From contig CAZMHN010000003.1 of assembly GCA_964566145.1 (NCBI GenBank), positions 1-54,882 on the forward strand: a DNA stretch of 54,882 bases, in the 5' to 3' direction. A model generated the notes under the pieces. It was given only the letters and a program-made list of their open reading frames with translations. It was not told the origin of the DNA and made no database searches. A program made the position numbers and the translations under genes. Source of the stretch: CAZMHN01 sp964566145 (GTDB lineage: Bacteria > Patescibacteriota > Patescibacteriia > Veblenbacterales > UBA10138). Positions 31,304 to 41,400 of this stretch are shown here, piece by piece (positions within the stretch are counted from its first letter, which is position 1; each line of letters opens with the position of its first letter).

Positions 31304-33397
31304 CTAGGCTTCGGTCTTGGCCTTGCCCCGCTTGCCGATAATCTCCTCAGCCACATTCCTCGGCACCTCGGCGTAATGGTCGAACTCCATGGTGTAGCTA
31401 CCGCGACCCTGGGTCATGGACCTAAGGTTCGTAGCGTAGCCGAACATCTCCGAGAGGGGCACTTCCGCATCAACCACTTTGAGGCCCGTGCGGTCGCGCA
31501 TCTCGCGTATCTGTCCGCGCTTCGAGTTTATGTCTCCGATAACGTCTCCCATGTTGGCCTCGGGCATGATGACCTCTATCTTCATGATGGGCTCCAGAAG
31601 CACCGGGCCGGCCTGCCGGAACGCGGCTTGGAAAGCCAGACTGCCGGCGATTTTGAACGCCGCTTCCGAGGAGTCCACCTCATGGTAGCTTCCGTCATAC
31701 ACCGCCGCCCGAACGTCCACCACCGGGTACCCTGCCAACACGCCGTTCTCCGTGGCTTCGATTATTCCCTTCTCAATCGGCTTGATGAACTCGCGCGGGA
31801 CGACTCCGCCCTTGATTTCGTCCAGGAACTCGAATCCCTTGCCTTTTTCAGTCTGCGGCTCCACACGCACCCAGCAGTGTCCGTATTGGCCGTGGCCGCC
31901 GGTTTGACGGATGTACTTGCCTTCGGCCTGAGCGATGCGGGTGATGGTCTCCTTGTATGCCACCTGCGGCTTGCCCACGTTCGCCTCCACCTTGAACTCC
32001 CGCTTCATGCGTTCCACGATGACCTCCAAATGCAGTTCGCCCATGCCCCAAATGATGAGCTGGCCTGTTTCTTCGTCGCTCTTCACGCGGAAGGTCGGGT
32101 CCTCTTCAGCCAGCTTCTGCAGCGCCACACCCATCTTCTCCTGGTCCTGCTTGGTCTTGGGTTCGATGGCGAGCGAGATGACGGGTTCAGGGAATACGAT
32201 GGACTCAAGCACGATGGGCTTGGCCTCGTCGCATAGCGTATGACCGGTCACGGTGGCCTTGAGCCCGACCGCGGCCGCTATTTCACCGGCATACACCTCG
32301 TCCACGTCCTCGCGGTGGTTGGCGTGAAGCCTGACGATGCGGCTGATGCGTTCCTTCTCGCCATTCGAGGAGTTCAACACGTACGAACCTGCTTTCAGAG
32401 TTCCGGAGTACACGCGGAAGAACGCCAGCTTGCCCACGAACGGATCAGCGGCGATCTTAAAGGCCAGGGCCGAGAACGGCTCCGCGTCCGATGTCTTGCG
32501 CTCCACTTCCTGGTCCGTCGACGGGTCCTTGCCTGTGACCGGCGGCACGTCCAAAGGGCTCGGCAGGTACTCCACCACTCCGTCCAGCAAAGGCTGAACA
32601 CCCTTGTTCTTCAGGGCCGAGCCGCAGAATACCGGCACGATGGCATTGGCAATGCATGCCTTCCTGAGAACGCGCTTCAGGTCTTCCACGGGTATATCTT
32701 TGCCTTCCAGGTACAGCGCCAAGAGCGCTTCGTCCTGTTCGGCAATGGCTTCTACCAGCTTGTGGCGGTACTCCTCCACCTTCGCCTTCATATCCTCGGG
32801 CACGTCAGTGTCATCCCACTTTTGCCCCATTTCATCCAGGTAGACGCGCGCCTTCCTGGTCAGGAGGTCTATAATGCCCTTGAACGTTTCGGCCGCCCCG
32901 ATGGGCAGCTGAACTGCGTAGGCGTTCTTGGTCAGGCGTTCATGAATCGACGCCATGTCGGCGTAGAAATCAGCGCCCATGCGGTCCATCTTGTTGATGA
33001 AGCACAGCCGCGGCACCTTGTAATCGTCAGCGTAGCGCCAGTTCGTTTCCGACTGCGGTTCCACGCCGGCCACGCCGTCGAATACCACCACGCCGCCGTC
33101 CAGCACGCGCAAACTGCGCTTCACTTCCACAGTGAAGTCAATGTGGCCCGGGGTGTCTATGAGGTTGATGCGGTGGTTGTTCCAAAAACAGGTCGTGGCC
33201 GCGGCCGTGATGGTAATGCCGCGCTCTTGCTCCTGTTCCATCCAATCCATGGTCGCCTCGCCTTCGTGCACCTCGCCTATCTTGTGCTTCTTGCCGGTAT
33301 AGAACAGAACGCGCTCAGACACCGTGGTCTTGCCGGCGTCGATGTGGGCGATGATGCCTATGTTGCGGGTACGCTCAAGCGGGTAATCTCGTGCCAT
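31304..33397 (-). CDS. fusA: Elongation factor G
   Basis: A 697-residue translocase GTPase. G1 is AHIDAGKT (17-24), G2 lies in QERGITITAAATTCFW, G3 is DTPGHIDFTVEVKRSL, and G4 is NKMDRMGADFY. Domain II has FRVYSGTLKAGSYVLNSSNG; domain IV has GGHGQYGHCWVRVEPQTEKG with the translocation loop; domain V ends MTQGRGSYTMEFDHYAEVP. Length matches EF-G1. It lies between rpsG and the Phd-like gene in the classical str order. Confidence 0.97.
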   Translation of the reverse strand: MARDYPLERTRNIGIIAHIDAGKTTVSERVLFYTGKKHKIGEVHEGEATMDWMEQEQERGITITAAATTCFWNNHRINLIDTPGHIDFTVEVKRSLRVLDGGVVVFDGVAGVEPQSETNWRYADDYKVPRLCFINKMDRMGADFYADMASIHERLTKNAYAVQLPIGAAETFKGIIDLLTRKARVYLDEMGQKWDDTDVPEDMKAKVEEYRHKLVEAIAEQDEALLALYLEGKDIPVEDLKRVLRKACIANAIVPVFCGSALKNKGVQPLLDGVVEYLPSPLDVPPVTGKDPSTDQEVERKTSDAEPFSALAFKIAADPFVGKLAFFRVYSGTLKAGSYVLNSSNGEKERISRIVRLHANHREDVDEVYAGEIAAAVGLKATVTGHTLCDEAKPIVLESIVFPEPVISLAIEPKTKQDQEKMGVALQKLAEEDPTFRVKSDEETGQLIIWGMGELHLEVIVERMKREFKVEANVGKPQVAYKETITRIAQAEGKYIRQTGGHGQYGHCWVRVEPQTEKGKGFEFLDEIKGGVVPREFIKPIEKGIIEATENGVLAGYPVVDVRAAVYDGSYHEVDSSEAAFKIAGSLAFQAAFRQAGPVLLEPIMKIEVIMPEANMGDVIGDINSKRGQIREMRDRTGLKVVDAEVPLSEMFGYATNLRSMTQGRGSYTMEFDHYAEVPRNVAEEIIGKRGKAKTEA

Positions 33398-33474
33398 AAA
33401 AAAGACTCTAGGATCTGGAATTTAGTCTACAGGCGGGTTCCCCTGGCTCCATGCTACATTCCAAACCCCAGCTT

Positions 33475-33942
33475 CTATGCGAAGTGGGCAAAGGCCCGGT
33501 TGGCTTCGGCCATGCGGTGCACGTCCTGCTTCTTCTTCACGGCGTCACCCTCGCCTTTGGCGGCCAGCATAAGTTCGTCCGCCAGCTTCAGGTGCATGGG
33601 CCTGCCCTTCTTCCCCTTGGCCGCCTCGATGAGCCAGCGGAATGCCAAAGCCTGCCGCCGGTCGCCGCGGACCTCTATCGGAACCTGGTAATTGGCGCCG
33701 CCCACGCGCCTGGATTTCACTTCCACCTGGGGCGACACGTTCCGCAGGGCCAGGTCGAACACTTCCATAGGGTCCTGCTTCAGCTTCTTCGACACTTCCT
33801 CGAACGCCAGGTACACAATGCGCCTGGCCACGGTCTTCTTGCCGCGCTCCATGATCTTATTCATGAACTTGGCAATGACCACCGAGTGGAACCTCGGGTC
33901 GGGCGCTATCACGCGCTTCGGTGCTTGCTTCTTGCCTCGCAT
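33475..33942 (-). CDS. rpsG: Small ribosomal subunit protein uS7
   Basis: A 155-residue 16S rRNA-binding protein of the 30S head. It shows APDPRFHSVVIAKFMNKIME, QDPMEVFDLALRNVSPQVEV and KSRRVGGANYQVPIEVRGDR, all diagnostic. The short form lacks the longer C-terminal tail of some bacteria. It begins three bases after rpsL and precedes fusA by 77 bases. Confidence 0.95.
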   Translation of the reverse strand: MRGKKQAPKRVIAPDPRFHSVVIAKFMNKIMERGKKTVARRIVYLAFEEVSKKLKQDPMEVFDLALRNVSPQVEVKSRRVGGANYQVPIEVRGDRRQALAFRWLIEAAKGKKGRPMHLKLADELMLAAKGEGDAVKKKQDVHRMAEANRAFAHFA

Positions 33943-33945
33943 ACG

Positions 33946-34365
33946 CTATTGCTTGGGCCGCTTGGCGCCGTACAGACTGCGGCCCTGCTTGCGGTTGTCC
34001 ACTCCCGAAGAGTCGTACACGCCTCGCACAATGTGGTACCGGACGCCCGGCAGGTCCTTCACCCTGCCGCCGCGAATCATGACTATGGAGTGTTCCTGCA
34101 GGTTGTGCCCCACGCCCGGGATATAGGCCGTCACTTCCATGCCGTTGCTAAGCCTGACCCTGGCTATCTTCCGCAGGGCCGAGTTCGGCTTCTTGGGGGT
34201 GGTGGTGGTCACTTTTACGCACACGCCGCGCTTGAACGGACTGCCTTTCGGAAGCATGGTCCTGCGGCGCTTCAACGTATTCAACACCGGCTCCAGGGCC
34301 GGGGTCTTCGATTTCTTGGGGAGTAGCTTGCGTCCGTGGCGAACGAGCTGGTTTACGGTAGGCAT
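33946..34365 (-). CDS. rpsL: Small ribosomal subunit protein uS12
   Basis: A 139-residue decoding-centre protein. It has PTVNQLVRHGR at the start, TPKKPNSALRK at 56-66 (site of streptomycin-resistance changes), and GGRVKDLPGVRYHIVRGVYD. It is about 15 residues longer than E. coli S12, the extra residues lying before the conserved core. The ATG at 34365 is the family start; the longer frame covers the promoter. It is the first gene of the str operon. Confidence 0.95.
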   Translation of the reverse strand: MPTVNQLVRHGRKLLPKKSKTPALEPVLNTLKRRRTMLPKGSPFKRGVCVKVTTTTPKKPNSALRKIARVRLSNGMEVTAYIPGVGHNLQEHSIVMIRGGRVKDLPGVRYHIVRGVYDSSGVDNRKQGRSLYGAKRPKQ

Positions 34366-34423
34366 GAAATGGAAATTCGGACTTGAAATAACGCAGGTGC
34401 CACATGAGGCACACTGCGCACAC

Positions 34424-34452
34424 ACTATACCCTCCCCCGGGAGGCGCGTCAA
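34424..34452 (-). promoter_or_regulatory. str operon promoter (TTGACG-N17-TATAGT)
   Basis: A -35 TTGACG (34447-34452) and -10 TATAGT (34424-34429) are separated by 17 bases that form a GC-rich CTCCCGGGGGAG palindrome. The rpsL leader would be about 55 bases. This is one of the most canonical promoters in the window. Confidence 0.7.
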
Positions 34453-34473
34453 GCCCCTCCCCCGAGATAATCG

Positions 34474-35094
34474 CTAGAACCCAAGATGACCGGTGGCCGC
34501 GCGGAACAGAAAAGACATTATGGGCTGGAGCCAGTCGAACAGGAAGATAAGGAAAAAGATGAGTATGATGAAGCCGTAGCGCGTGAGCCAGGCCCGGAAG
34601 GCATAGAACCTGTCCGGCAGGAGCGAGAACAGGATGTGCGAGCCGTCCAGCGGCGGGATGGGCACCAGATTGAACACGGCCAGGAGCACGTTGGCGTACA
34701 CCACGATGGACAGGAAAACGGTAAAGCTGGAAACCTCCATGGACCGCACAATGAGGCCCAGGGCAAAAGCCAGCACGAGGTTGGCCGCAGGCCCGGCCGC
34801 GCCCACGATGGCCGGGCCCCACCGCTGGAGCCTGAGGGCCAGAGGGTTGAACGGCACCGGCTTGGCGTAGGCGAACAGGAACGATCCCTGCGTCAGAAGC
34901 GACAGCAACACGGGCAACACCAGCGTGCCCCAGGGGTCTATGTGCGGAATGGGATTGATGGTAAGCCTGCCTGACAATTTCGGCGTAGGGTCGCCCAAAC
35001 GGTCAGCGGCAAAACCATGCGCCCATTCGTGCAGAATGGCCGAAGGTATGATAATGAGTATGAAGAAGAATATTTGTACCCAGTCGACTTCCAT
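34474..35094 (-). CDS. M50-family site-2 zinc metalloprotease
   Basis: A 206-residue intramembrane protease with about five membrane segments. HEWAH at residues 22-26 gives the zinc ligands and catalytic Glu, and NLVPIPPLDGSH with Asp150 supplies the third ligand. There is no PDZ domain, so it is the minimal form of the family rather than a full RseP. Substrates are unknown; such enzymes cleave membrane-bound regulators or signal-peptide remnants. It is divergent from rpmB. Confidence 0.88.
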   Translation of the reverse strand: MEVDWVQIFFFILIIIPSAILHEWAHGFAADRLGDPTPKLSGRLTINPIPHIDPWGTLVLPVLLSLLTQGSFLFAYAKPVPFNPLALRLQRWGPAIVGAAGPAANLVLAFALGLIVRSMEVSSFTVFLSIVVYANVLLAVFNLVPIPPLDGSHILFSLLPDRFYAFRAWLTRYGFIILIFFLIFLFDWLQPIMSFLFRAATGHLGF

Positions 35095-35181
35095 AAATTC
35101 GGGCTTGACCGAAAGCAGTTCTCCTGCTACGCTAGACCACGTTCTACTATTTGTCTATCCCACAGTTTAGCACACTTCGCT

Positions 35182-35352
35182 ATGGCACGAACCTGCGACA
35201 AGTGCGGCCGCGGCTACCACAAGGCGGTTTCGCGCAGCCACTCCAACATCAAGACTTTGAGACGCCAGCACGTGAACCTGCAGAGCAAGGTGGTTGACGG
35301 CAAGCGCCTGAAGCTCTGTACCAAGTGCATCAAGACCTTGGCCAAAATCTAG
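35182..35352 (+). CDS. rpmB: Large ribosomal subunit protein bL28, zinc form
   Basis: A 56-residue 50S protein. It starts MARTCDKCGRGYHKAVSRSH, has NIKTLRRQHVNLQSK, and ends CTKCIKTLAKI. The two CxxC pairs indicate the zinc-binding (C+) form. The short length and the ATG at 35182 match the family; the longer frame overlaps the M50 gene. A strong terminator follows. Confidence 0.93.
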   Translation: MARTCDKCGRGYHKAVSRSHSNIKTLRRQHVNLQSKVVDGKRLKLCTKCIKTLAKI

Positions 35353-35368
35353 TCCGGACCCTTCTCTA

Positions 35369-35393
35369 CCCGCCCCGTTGATCACGGGGCGGT
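35369..35393 (+). terminator. rpmB terminator
   Basis: CCGCCCCGT and ACGGGGCGG form a stem with a short GATC loop, followed by TTTTGTT, 17 bases after the stop. Confidence 0.8.
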
Positions 35394-35449
35394 TTTGTTA
35401 TCTCAAGAGGATGTACGTAACCTGTTACGTAACTCACATAAAAAGAACA

Positions 35450-35479
35450 GCAGCATGCGTGGGATCTGCATGCTGCTTA
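35450..35479 (-). terminator. Terminator of the small sorting-domain protein gene
   Basis: AGCAGCATGC and GCATGCTGCT form a 10-bp stem; on the minus strand it is followed by GTTCTTTTTATG. Confidence 0.75.
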
Positions 35480-35496
35480 GGAAAATTGGGCTGGGT

Positions 35497-36150
35497 TCAT
35501 TTGAGGATGACGAGTTTTTTGGTTAGGGAAATGTTGTTTGCCGTGAGGTGGTAGTAATACGTTCCGCTCGGGAGAGCGTGGGCAGAGAGAGTGTACCGGT
35601 GGGTGCCGGCGGCCTGGTGCTCATCAATGAGCGCAAGGACCTCTTGGCCCAACGTGTTGTAGAGTGACAGCCGGACATTCGCCGACTGCGGCAGGTCGTA
35701 TTGTATCGTGGTGGCGGGATTGAACGGGTTGGGGTAGTTTTGATGGAGCGCGAACTCCGTGGGAAGTTCGGCTTCAGCGCCGACATCACTGGACCCGCTG
35801 ACGCGGATGTAGAAAGCAAGTGTGTCAGGATCCCTCCCGTGGCGTTCCACAACGACCGGAGCCCGAAGCACCATGCCCTCATACTCTCGCGGAGCGCTCC
35901 CGTCAACGACGGCGTCGAATGTCCCTACCTGGGGCTTGGTGTGCCCTAAGGCGTAGAAGATGGGAGCGACTATCCCCGGGATGACCGACGACGTGTCGGA
36001 CGGCTGGGATTCCACCGTAAGGTAGAAAATGTAGTATGTGGCAGATGAAACAGTGACGGTGTCACCGGGTGTAACGCTGAGTGTCTCAGCGGCAAGTGGC
36101 GTTCCCAGGAACGCCAGGACTGCGATGAAGCAGAGTGCTGTGCGTGCCAT
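35497..36150 (-). CDS. Secreted protein with type IX-like C-terminal sorting domain
   Basis: A 217-residue exported protein. A signal peptide (MARTALCFIAVLAFLGTPLA then AE) is followed by a short beta-rich region and, from about residue 130, a domain opening HQNYPNPFNPATTIQYDLPQ and closing SGTYYYHLTANNISLTKKLV. That pattern is the Por/type IX C-terminal sorting domain of Bacteroidota and related phyla. A CPR cell has no outer membrane known to host such a system, so gene transfer or a different use is implied. AGGAGG seven bases before the ATG is stronger than most ribosome sites here. Confidence 0.8.
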   Translation of the reverse strand: MARTALCFIAVLAFLGTPLAAETLSVTPGDTVTVSSATYYIFYLTVESQPSDTSSVIPGIVAPIFYALGHTKPQVGTFDAVVDGSAPREYEGMVLRAPVVVERHGRDPDTLAFYIRVSGSSDVGAEAELPTEFALHQNYPNPFNPATTIQYDLPQSANVRLSLYNTLGQEVLALIDEHQAAGTHRYTLSAHALPSGTYYYHLTANNISLTKKLVILK

Positions 36151-36198
36151 ATGGACGCCTCCTAGTAATGAATTGGTTGGAAAGAGCTATGTTACTTT

Positions 36199-36228
36199 CA
36201 CTATATACATATATTGCGACAACGGGCA
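36199..36228 (-). promoter_or_regulatory. Promoter of the small sorting-domain protein (TTGCCC...TATAGT)
   Basis: TATAGT lies about 18 bases 3' of TTGCCC on the minus strand, in an AT-rich stretch. The leader is about 45 bases and contains AGGAGG. Confidence 0.45.
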
Positions 36229-36297
36229 ACTGTCCAGACCACTTTCCAACAATACCGTCAAGCCATCACGAACAATTCTTGCCTGAACAAAAACAAA

Positions 36298-36329
36298 AAG
36301 TGCGAAAGGTTTGGGTCCTTTCGCACTTG
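36298..36329 (-). terminator. Terminator of the beta-propeller protein gene
   Basis: AAGTGCGAAAGG and CCTTTCGCACTT form a 12-bp stem with a seven-base loop, followed by TTTTGTTTTTG on the minus strand. Confidence 0.85.
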
Positions 36330-36353
36330 GCACAGATTGGGTTGGCTCTCTTG

Positions 36354-38255
36354 CTATTTAAGCAGGAGCATCTTTTTGGTGAGGGTGTATTGGCCTGCAG
36401 TCAGGCGGTAGAGGTAGGTGCCCGAGGGCAGGTTCGAAGCCTGGAAATCTGCTTCGTAGATGCCCGGGGTCTGGCGCTCTGAGACTAGCACCGCTATCTC
36501 CTGGCCTAAGAGGTTATACACCGTAAGCCGCACGGTAGCGCTGTAAGGTATTTCGTAGCGAATCACCGTTGTGGGATTGAAGGGGTTGGGGTAGTTCTGG
36601 TCCAGACGGTACTCCGTGGGGAGGCCAGGGAGCTCGCGGACCGAGGTGGCGTTACTCACCCTGATGTAGAACCACAGGGTGTCTGTCAGTCCGCCTTGGT
36701 CGTAAGCAACCACATGCGCCAGGAACACCTGGCCCGTATCGCTTGCGAACGGCTTGCCGTCCACCGTCACCATGAGGGTGTCGATAGCCGGCTGGGAGTT
36801 CGGCAGAACGAAGAAGCCTGGAGCCCCGATGGGACCGGATTCCGATTCCAAGGTGTCCCGCGGATTCGGGTCAGCCACAATGAAGTACCACAGGTACGAG
36901 GAATCGGGACGCACGTCAACCGTATCCGGCATGTGCGTGACGAAGTATGGAGCCATGTTCACCGGCGGGGTGGAAGTATCCGCAACCGCAAGAAAGAAAC
37001 TCGCGGCCACTTCATTCCCGAACACTCCGTCGGCCACAGACACCGTCACCTGGGAGGTGCCGGTGTCTGCCAGAGAAGGCGTGCCGGACATAATGCCCGA
37101 CAGACTGTCGATGGCGAGCCACGCAGGACGCGCAAGCAACTTATACTTCAGGGTATCCCCTTCCGCATCCGTTGCCTGAACCTGATAGGTCCACTGCGCG
37201 CCAACGTACGCCGTGTCGTTCGGAACTTCCGAAACCACAGGCGTACTGTTGTGCTGGTAATACCACAGGGAATGCCCCGTAACCCACATATGCCGGTCGT
37301 CCAACTGGAACGAAGCTTTCATGGCACTGTACGGCTCTTCATCAACGATGCGTTCCCAGGTGAACCCGCGGTCGGTGGAGGCGTAAATCCTCGCCCTACC
37401 TTCGACCAGCGCCTCAAGACCGGAACAGTAAATGGTATTGTTGCTCACGAGCACGCGAGCGCCAATGCCCATTTCATCAAGGGCCCAGGTCTTGCGCAAT
37501 TGCCAGGTTTGGCCTTGGTCTGTGCTGGCATAGAACACACCTGCCATATCGCTGAGTCCGCTGCCTGCGGTATACCATTCGGTCTCGCCAAAATAGATAC
37601 CGCGAAGATTGACATCTATCCCAGCGGTGAACACAGTATCCCAGGAAACACCTGCGTCAGAGGTTTTTAGTATGACTCCAGGCTTGCCTGTAATCCATAC
37701 TTCACCACCATGGCGCTGGACGCTGAAAAACCAATAACCAGGGAACACAGTGCGCAACCAGGTCTGGCCGCGGTTGGTACTACGGAGCAACAAGCCATCA
37801 GTAGAACTCCCGCGGGCTTGCATACCGACAATCCAAATCTCATTGCCGACCTCTGCGATGTCGAACAGGTCGCTCAGCGTATCCTGCACAGGCACGAACT
37901 GTTCGGTCCAGGTTTGGCCGGCGTCGGTCGTGTGCATGATGGTACCGGCAGTATAGATAGGCTGGCCGGCAATCCACCCTTCCTGGCCGTCAGGCCTGAA
38001 GTAGATGGAAGTAACAGCCCAGTGCGGCCCGGGAATTGGGGGCATGGAAAACCAGCTTCTACCTCCGTCCGTGGTTTTGACAAAGGCGCTTTCGTCGCCT
38101 CCGGCATAACCGGTCAGGCTGTCTTGGAACCAAATGGTCCACATCTCCCGCCCGCTTGGAACGTCGGGCGGCTTGGGCACAGAGTGCCACTGTGCTGAGA
38201 CAGGCGCCATAAACGCCCATCCCAACACTACGAAAAGCATAAGGGAGCGTTTCAT
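36354..38255 (-). CDS. Secreted Asp-box beta-propeller protein with type IX-like sorting domain
   Basis: A 633-residue exported protein. A signal peptide ends near VSAQW. Six Asp-box repeats follow (TTDGGRSWF, TTDAGQTWT, STNRGQTWL, TSDAGVSWD, STDQGQTWQ, STDRGFTWE), forming a YCF48/sialidase-type propeller. Next come Ig-like domains (AQWTYQVQATDAEGDTLKYK is of the He_PIG type). The C-terminal domain begins LDQNYPNPFNPTTVIRYEIP and ends SGTYLYRLTAGQYTLTKKML. AGGAGG lies six bases before the ATG. No enzyme active site is apparent; adhesion or a structural surface role is likely. Confidence 0.8.
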   Translation of the reverse strand: MKRSLMLFVVLGWAFMAPVSAQWHSVPKPPDVPSGREMWTIWFQDSLTGYAGGDESAFVKTTDGGRSWFSMPPIPGPHWAVTSIYFRPDGQEGWIAGQPIYTAGTIMHTTDAGQTWTEQFVPVQDTLSDLFDIAEVGNEIWIVGMQARGSSTDGLLLRSTNRGQTWLRTVFPGYWFFSVQRHGGEVWITGKPGVILKTSDAGVSWDTVFTAGIDVNLRGIYFGETEWYTAGSGLSDMAGVFYASTDQGQTWQLRKTWALDEMGIGARVLVSNNTIYCSGLEALVEGRARIYASTDRGFTWERIVDEEPYSAMKASFQLDDRHMWVTGHSLWYYQHNSTPVVSEVPNDTAYVGAQWTYQVQATDAEGDTLKYKLLARPAWLAIDSLSGIMSGTPSLADTGTSQVTVSVADGVFGNEVAASFFLAVADTSTPPVNMAPYFVTHMPDTVDVRPDSSYLWYFIVADPNPRDTLESESGPIGAPGFFVLPNSQPAIDTLMVTVDGKPFASDTGQVFLAHVVAYDQGGLTDTLWFYIRVSNATSVRELPGLPTEYRLDQNYPNPFNPTTVIRYEIPYSATVRLTVYNLLGQEIAVLVSERQTPGIYEADFQASNLPSGTYLYRLTAGQYTLTKKMLLLK

Positions 38256-38377
38256 GGCGCACCTCCTAAGTAATTTGTAATGGGCTATTTCTACTTCCAG
38301 TGTGATTCACTGGGTCCGGTTTTTCAACAGGACCGAATACTTTTACACTTTCGTATGAATTTGTCAAGTGTATACAA

Positions 38378-38405
38378 AAGGTGCCTTGCGTACGCAAGGC
38401 ACCTT
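38378..38405 (-). terminator. Terminator of the large Ig/FN3 surface protein gene
   Basis: AAGGTGCCTTGC and GCAAGGCACCTT form a 12-bp stem with a GTAC loop, 13 bases after the stop on the minus strand, followed by TTGT. Confidence 0.85.
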
Positions 38406-38417
38406 AACAAACTCTGA

Positions 38418-41400
38418 CTACTGAATTGTTATGGTCGGCGCTTGGTTATTGATAGTGACAGTGAGGGTATCTGTACGGGCATTGCCTAGGGTATCCCTAA
38501 TAAAGCTCAAAGGGATAGTGAGGGTACCGTTGTTATCGCCATTAGTAAACACTATGTCTGTTTGAGTATTTGTCGCACTGCAACTAGAAAAGCGAGGGCT
38601 GGAACATAGTACTAAACTTCCTCGGAAGTACATATCTGGTATATTGGACAGGGTACCAACATTCATTCCCGCCGGGTCGGAGTAAGTGATTCTGATCGTA
38701 GGCTGGTTCGAGCTCGTAGTGCAGTTCGTTGAGGAAGTGGACGTGCAGTTCGTTGACCATGTCCTGCCCGAAGGCGTGTTGGGAACCACGGAAACGCTTA
38801 TGGTCGGTGCGGCGGTATCGGTGGATTGTACCGTGGCGGTACAACCACTAGACCAGTTGGAGAAGTTGCCTATGTAGTCCACTGCTCTTGTGCGATACAT
38901 ATGACTGCCTATGGACATTCCCGTCACGGCCACAGGCGGATTTTGAATAGGCTGTGACACACCAGGTACCGTATCGCTCCATGAAGAACCTCCGTTATTG
39001 CTGTACTGCATGTAGTAACCGTACAGCACGCTACTCGGCGCCGGATCAGTAGACCCGCCCCAATTGATGCTGAAGTCCCCTGTCGATGGGTTGGGGGTAA
39101 TGGAACACACCCCTGGCACGGTGGGCGGGGCTGTGTCACGTATTACGTTGCGTACCATGTTGGTGGAGGAATAGTTACCCACGTTGTCCACCGAGCCCAC
39201 GGTAAAGCTGTACGTGGCGTCCCCGGAAAAACATGCGCCTGGCATTACGCTGGTCAATTGCGACGCGGTGTTCCAAGCGCACGAACCGCACAACGTGCTA
39301 TTGCGGTAGTAGCAAATGCTGTACCCTTGGATGCCAGAATGACTGTCAGTTGACGCGTTCCACCCCACCTGGAAAGTGGAGCCGCTGGTGGGGGAAACTG
39401 TCGAGGTGGCCACATTGATTGTTGGTACGGATGGCGGTTGCAGGTCCTGCCTGACGCGCTTAGTGGCTATGCCGCTTGCATTATGGCTACTGCTGTTATC
39501 CACGGCTTGGTAGCGCGCGTACTGCGTACACCCAGAGCCGGCGGAGCAATACACTGTTTCGCTGGCCGTAGATGAGTAGGTAATGGTCGCATCCATGGGG
39601 TCGCAACCGCTAGTTAGGTCACCCCAGTCGTCGTTGCAGTGCGCGATGTACCAAACCCCTGAGGCGTCGGAAGCCGTTATATTCACTGTCACGGATGAAG
39701 CGTTGGTCCAGTTGTCGGTCCAATTGTCCGAAACGGTAGGGACCGTACTGTCACACCCGGTAGTGGTCACCGTCCGGGAAGCGGACGAGGTTTGGTTGCC
39801 CACTTGGTCCCTTACCCTGGCATACCTGGTGTAGCTGGTGCATGGCGTCAGCCCTGTCTCTACCCAGCTGTTGCTTTGCCAGTTGAAGCTTGAGCCGTTG
39901 GTAGAGAATCCGTAGGCCGACGAACTGCTCAAACCCGAACCGGAATCTGTAGCTCCGCTAATACCCCAGGCAATGTTATTGCTCCCTGGTGTACCTGAGA
40001 ACGTGGGCGGGTTCGGGGTGGGAGCGGTCATGTCCAGTATGACGCCAGCGTTAGGCGAACATGCTTGATTGCCGAGGTTATCCGTCATTTTCACTGAAGC
40101 GTACTTCTGTCCGTCGCCTGGCTCGAACAACACTGAAGTGCTCGTGCTGTACGCAATTGGCGCCGGCTCTGTCCAACCGTTAGGCAGTGTACAACCAGAT
40201 CTGGGGTAGACCTGCATATAATTTATCCCGCTGCCGCCGTCGCTCGCGCTGAGGTTCAAGGTGGCGGTCTGGGAACCGATGTAGCCGTTAGTAGATTGGA
40301 CTGAGATCGACGAAACAGTAGGCCCCTGTCTGTCCTGCCGAATGCGCTCTTCCTTGGTGGATTCACGGTTGCCTGCATTATCATCCGAGAAATAAGACAG
40401 GTATTGAACGCAGGTTTGGCCCGAACCGCACGTCACGGAGACGCTGGAGCCGGTGCCGCCGTCTATTTGCGGATCACAGCCGCCGCTTTGCACGTTATCC
40501 ACGCACCAGTAGGTGGTGCTGACGCCGCTGCCGCCCGAGTTGTCGGTGGCGGTAAGGGTTATATTGACCGTGCCGCTGGAAGTCCAACTATCGGTCCAGT
40601 TGTCTGTGGTGGTGGGAGCGGTGGTGTCGCTAGTAACCGTAACCGAACCGCTGCCTGACGTACTGTAATTACCAGCATTATCGAACGCTCTTACATAATA
40701 CGAATATGTGCCGGCACTTTTACCGCTATACCCGACAGATGTACTTGCTGTAGTAGTGTTGTATGAACCGTTCTGATACACGTCATAAACAGCCACACCG
40801 GAATGTGAATCAGACGACCCTGACCATGAAACCGTGTAGCTGCCGTTGGTGCTCGGATTGGGACTGCCTGAAGGCGTACCGGGAGTGCTAGGCGAGGTGA
40901 GATCGAAATTCACTGTCCTGTCCGATGTCCAGCCAGAACACTGTCCGACGTCATCGCAGGCGCGGGCGCGCAGGCTGATGCTGGAATAGGAGCCATTCGA
41001 CCAACTGCCGGAGCTGTTGCCGCTCGAGGACACATAGTTGCCATACGTATTCCCCCAATACCAATCGAACTGGGCTCGCACCTGGTCTCCGGAATCGGAC
41101 ACGGCGGCTTGCAACGTCGTGCTATTCGTCCAGCTCGAGTTAGCGGGCAACACCAGACTGGGCGTACTCGGATACGGGTCGGGGCAAGCCGGCGTGGTTA
41201 CGCTACGTGGGCTGGAATCAGAGTTCTGCCCGGCATAGGTAAAGGCACGTACCACGTAGCTGTAGGTGGTGCCGCATTGCGGCTGGCCGCAGTTCCCGGC
41301 TGAGTTGTCCGTGTAGTCCCGGGCGCTGGAGCCTGAAGCCGAACCTTGCCAGCACCCGTCCCTGTATATATGGAACCCGTCAGGCGTGGGGGGGACTGAT

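Noticed and set aside
30959..32236. A 425-codon plus-strand frame opposite fusA.
   Set aside because: It is antisense to an intact EF-G gene with all motifs, and shows no protein family features.
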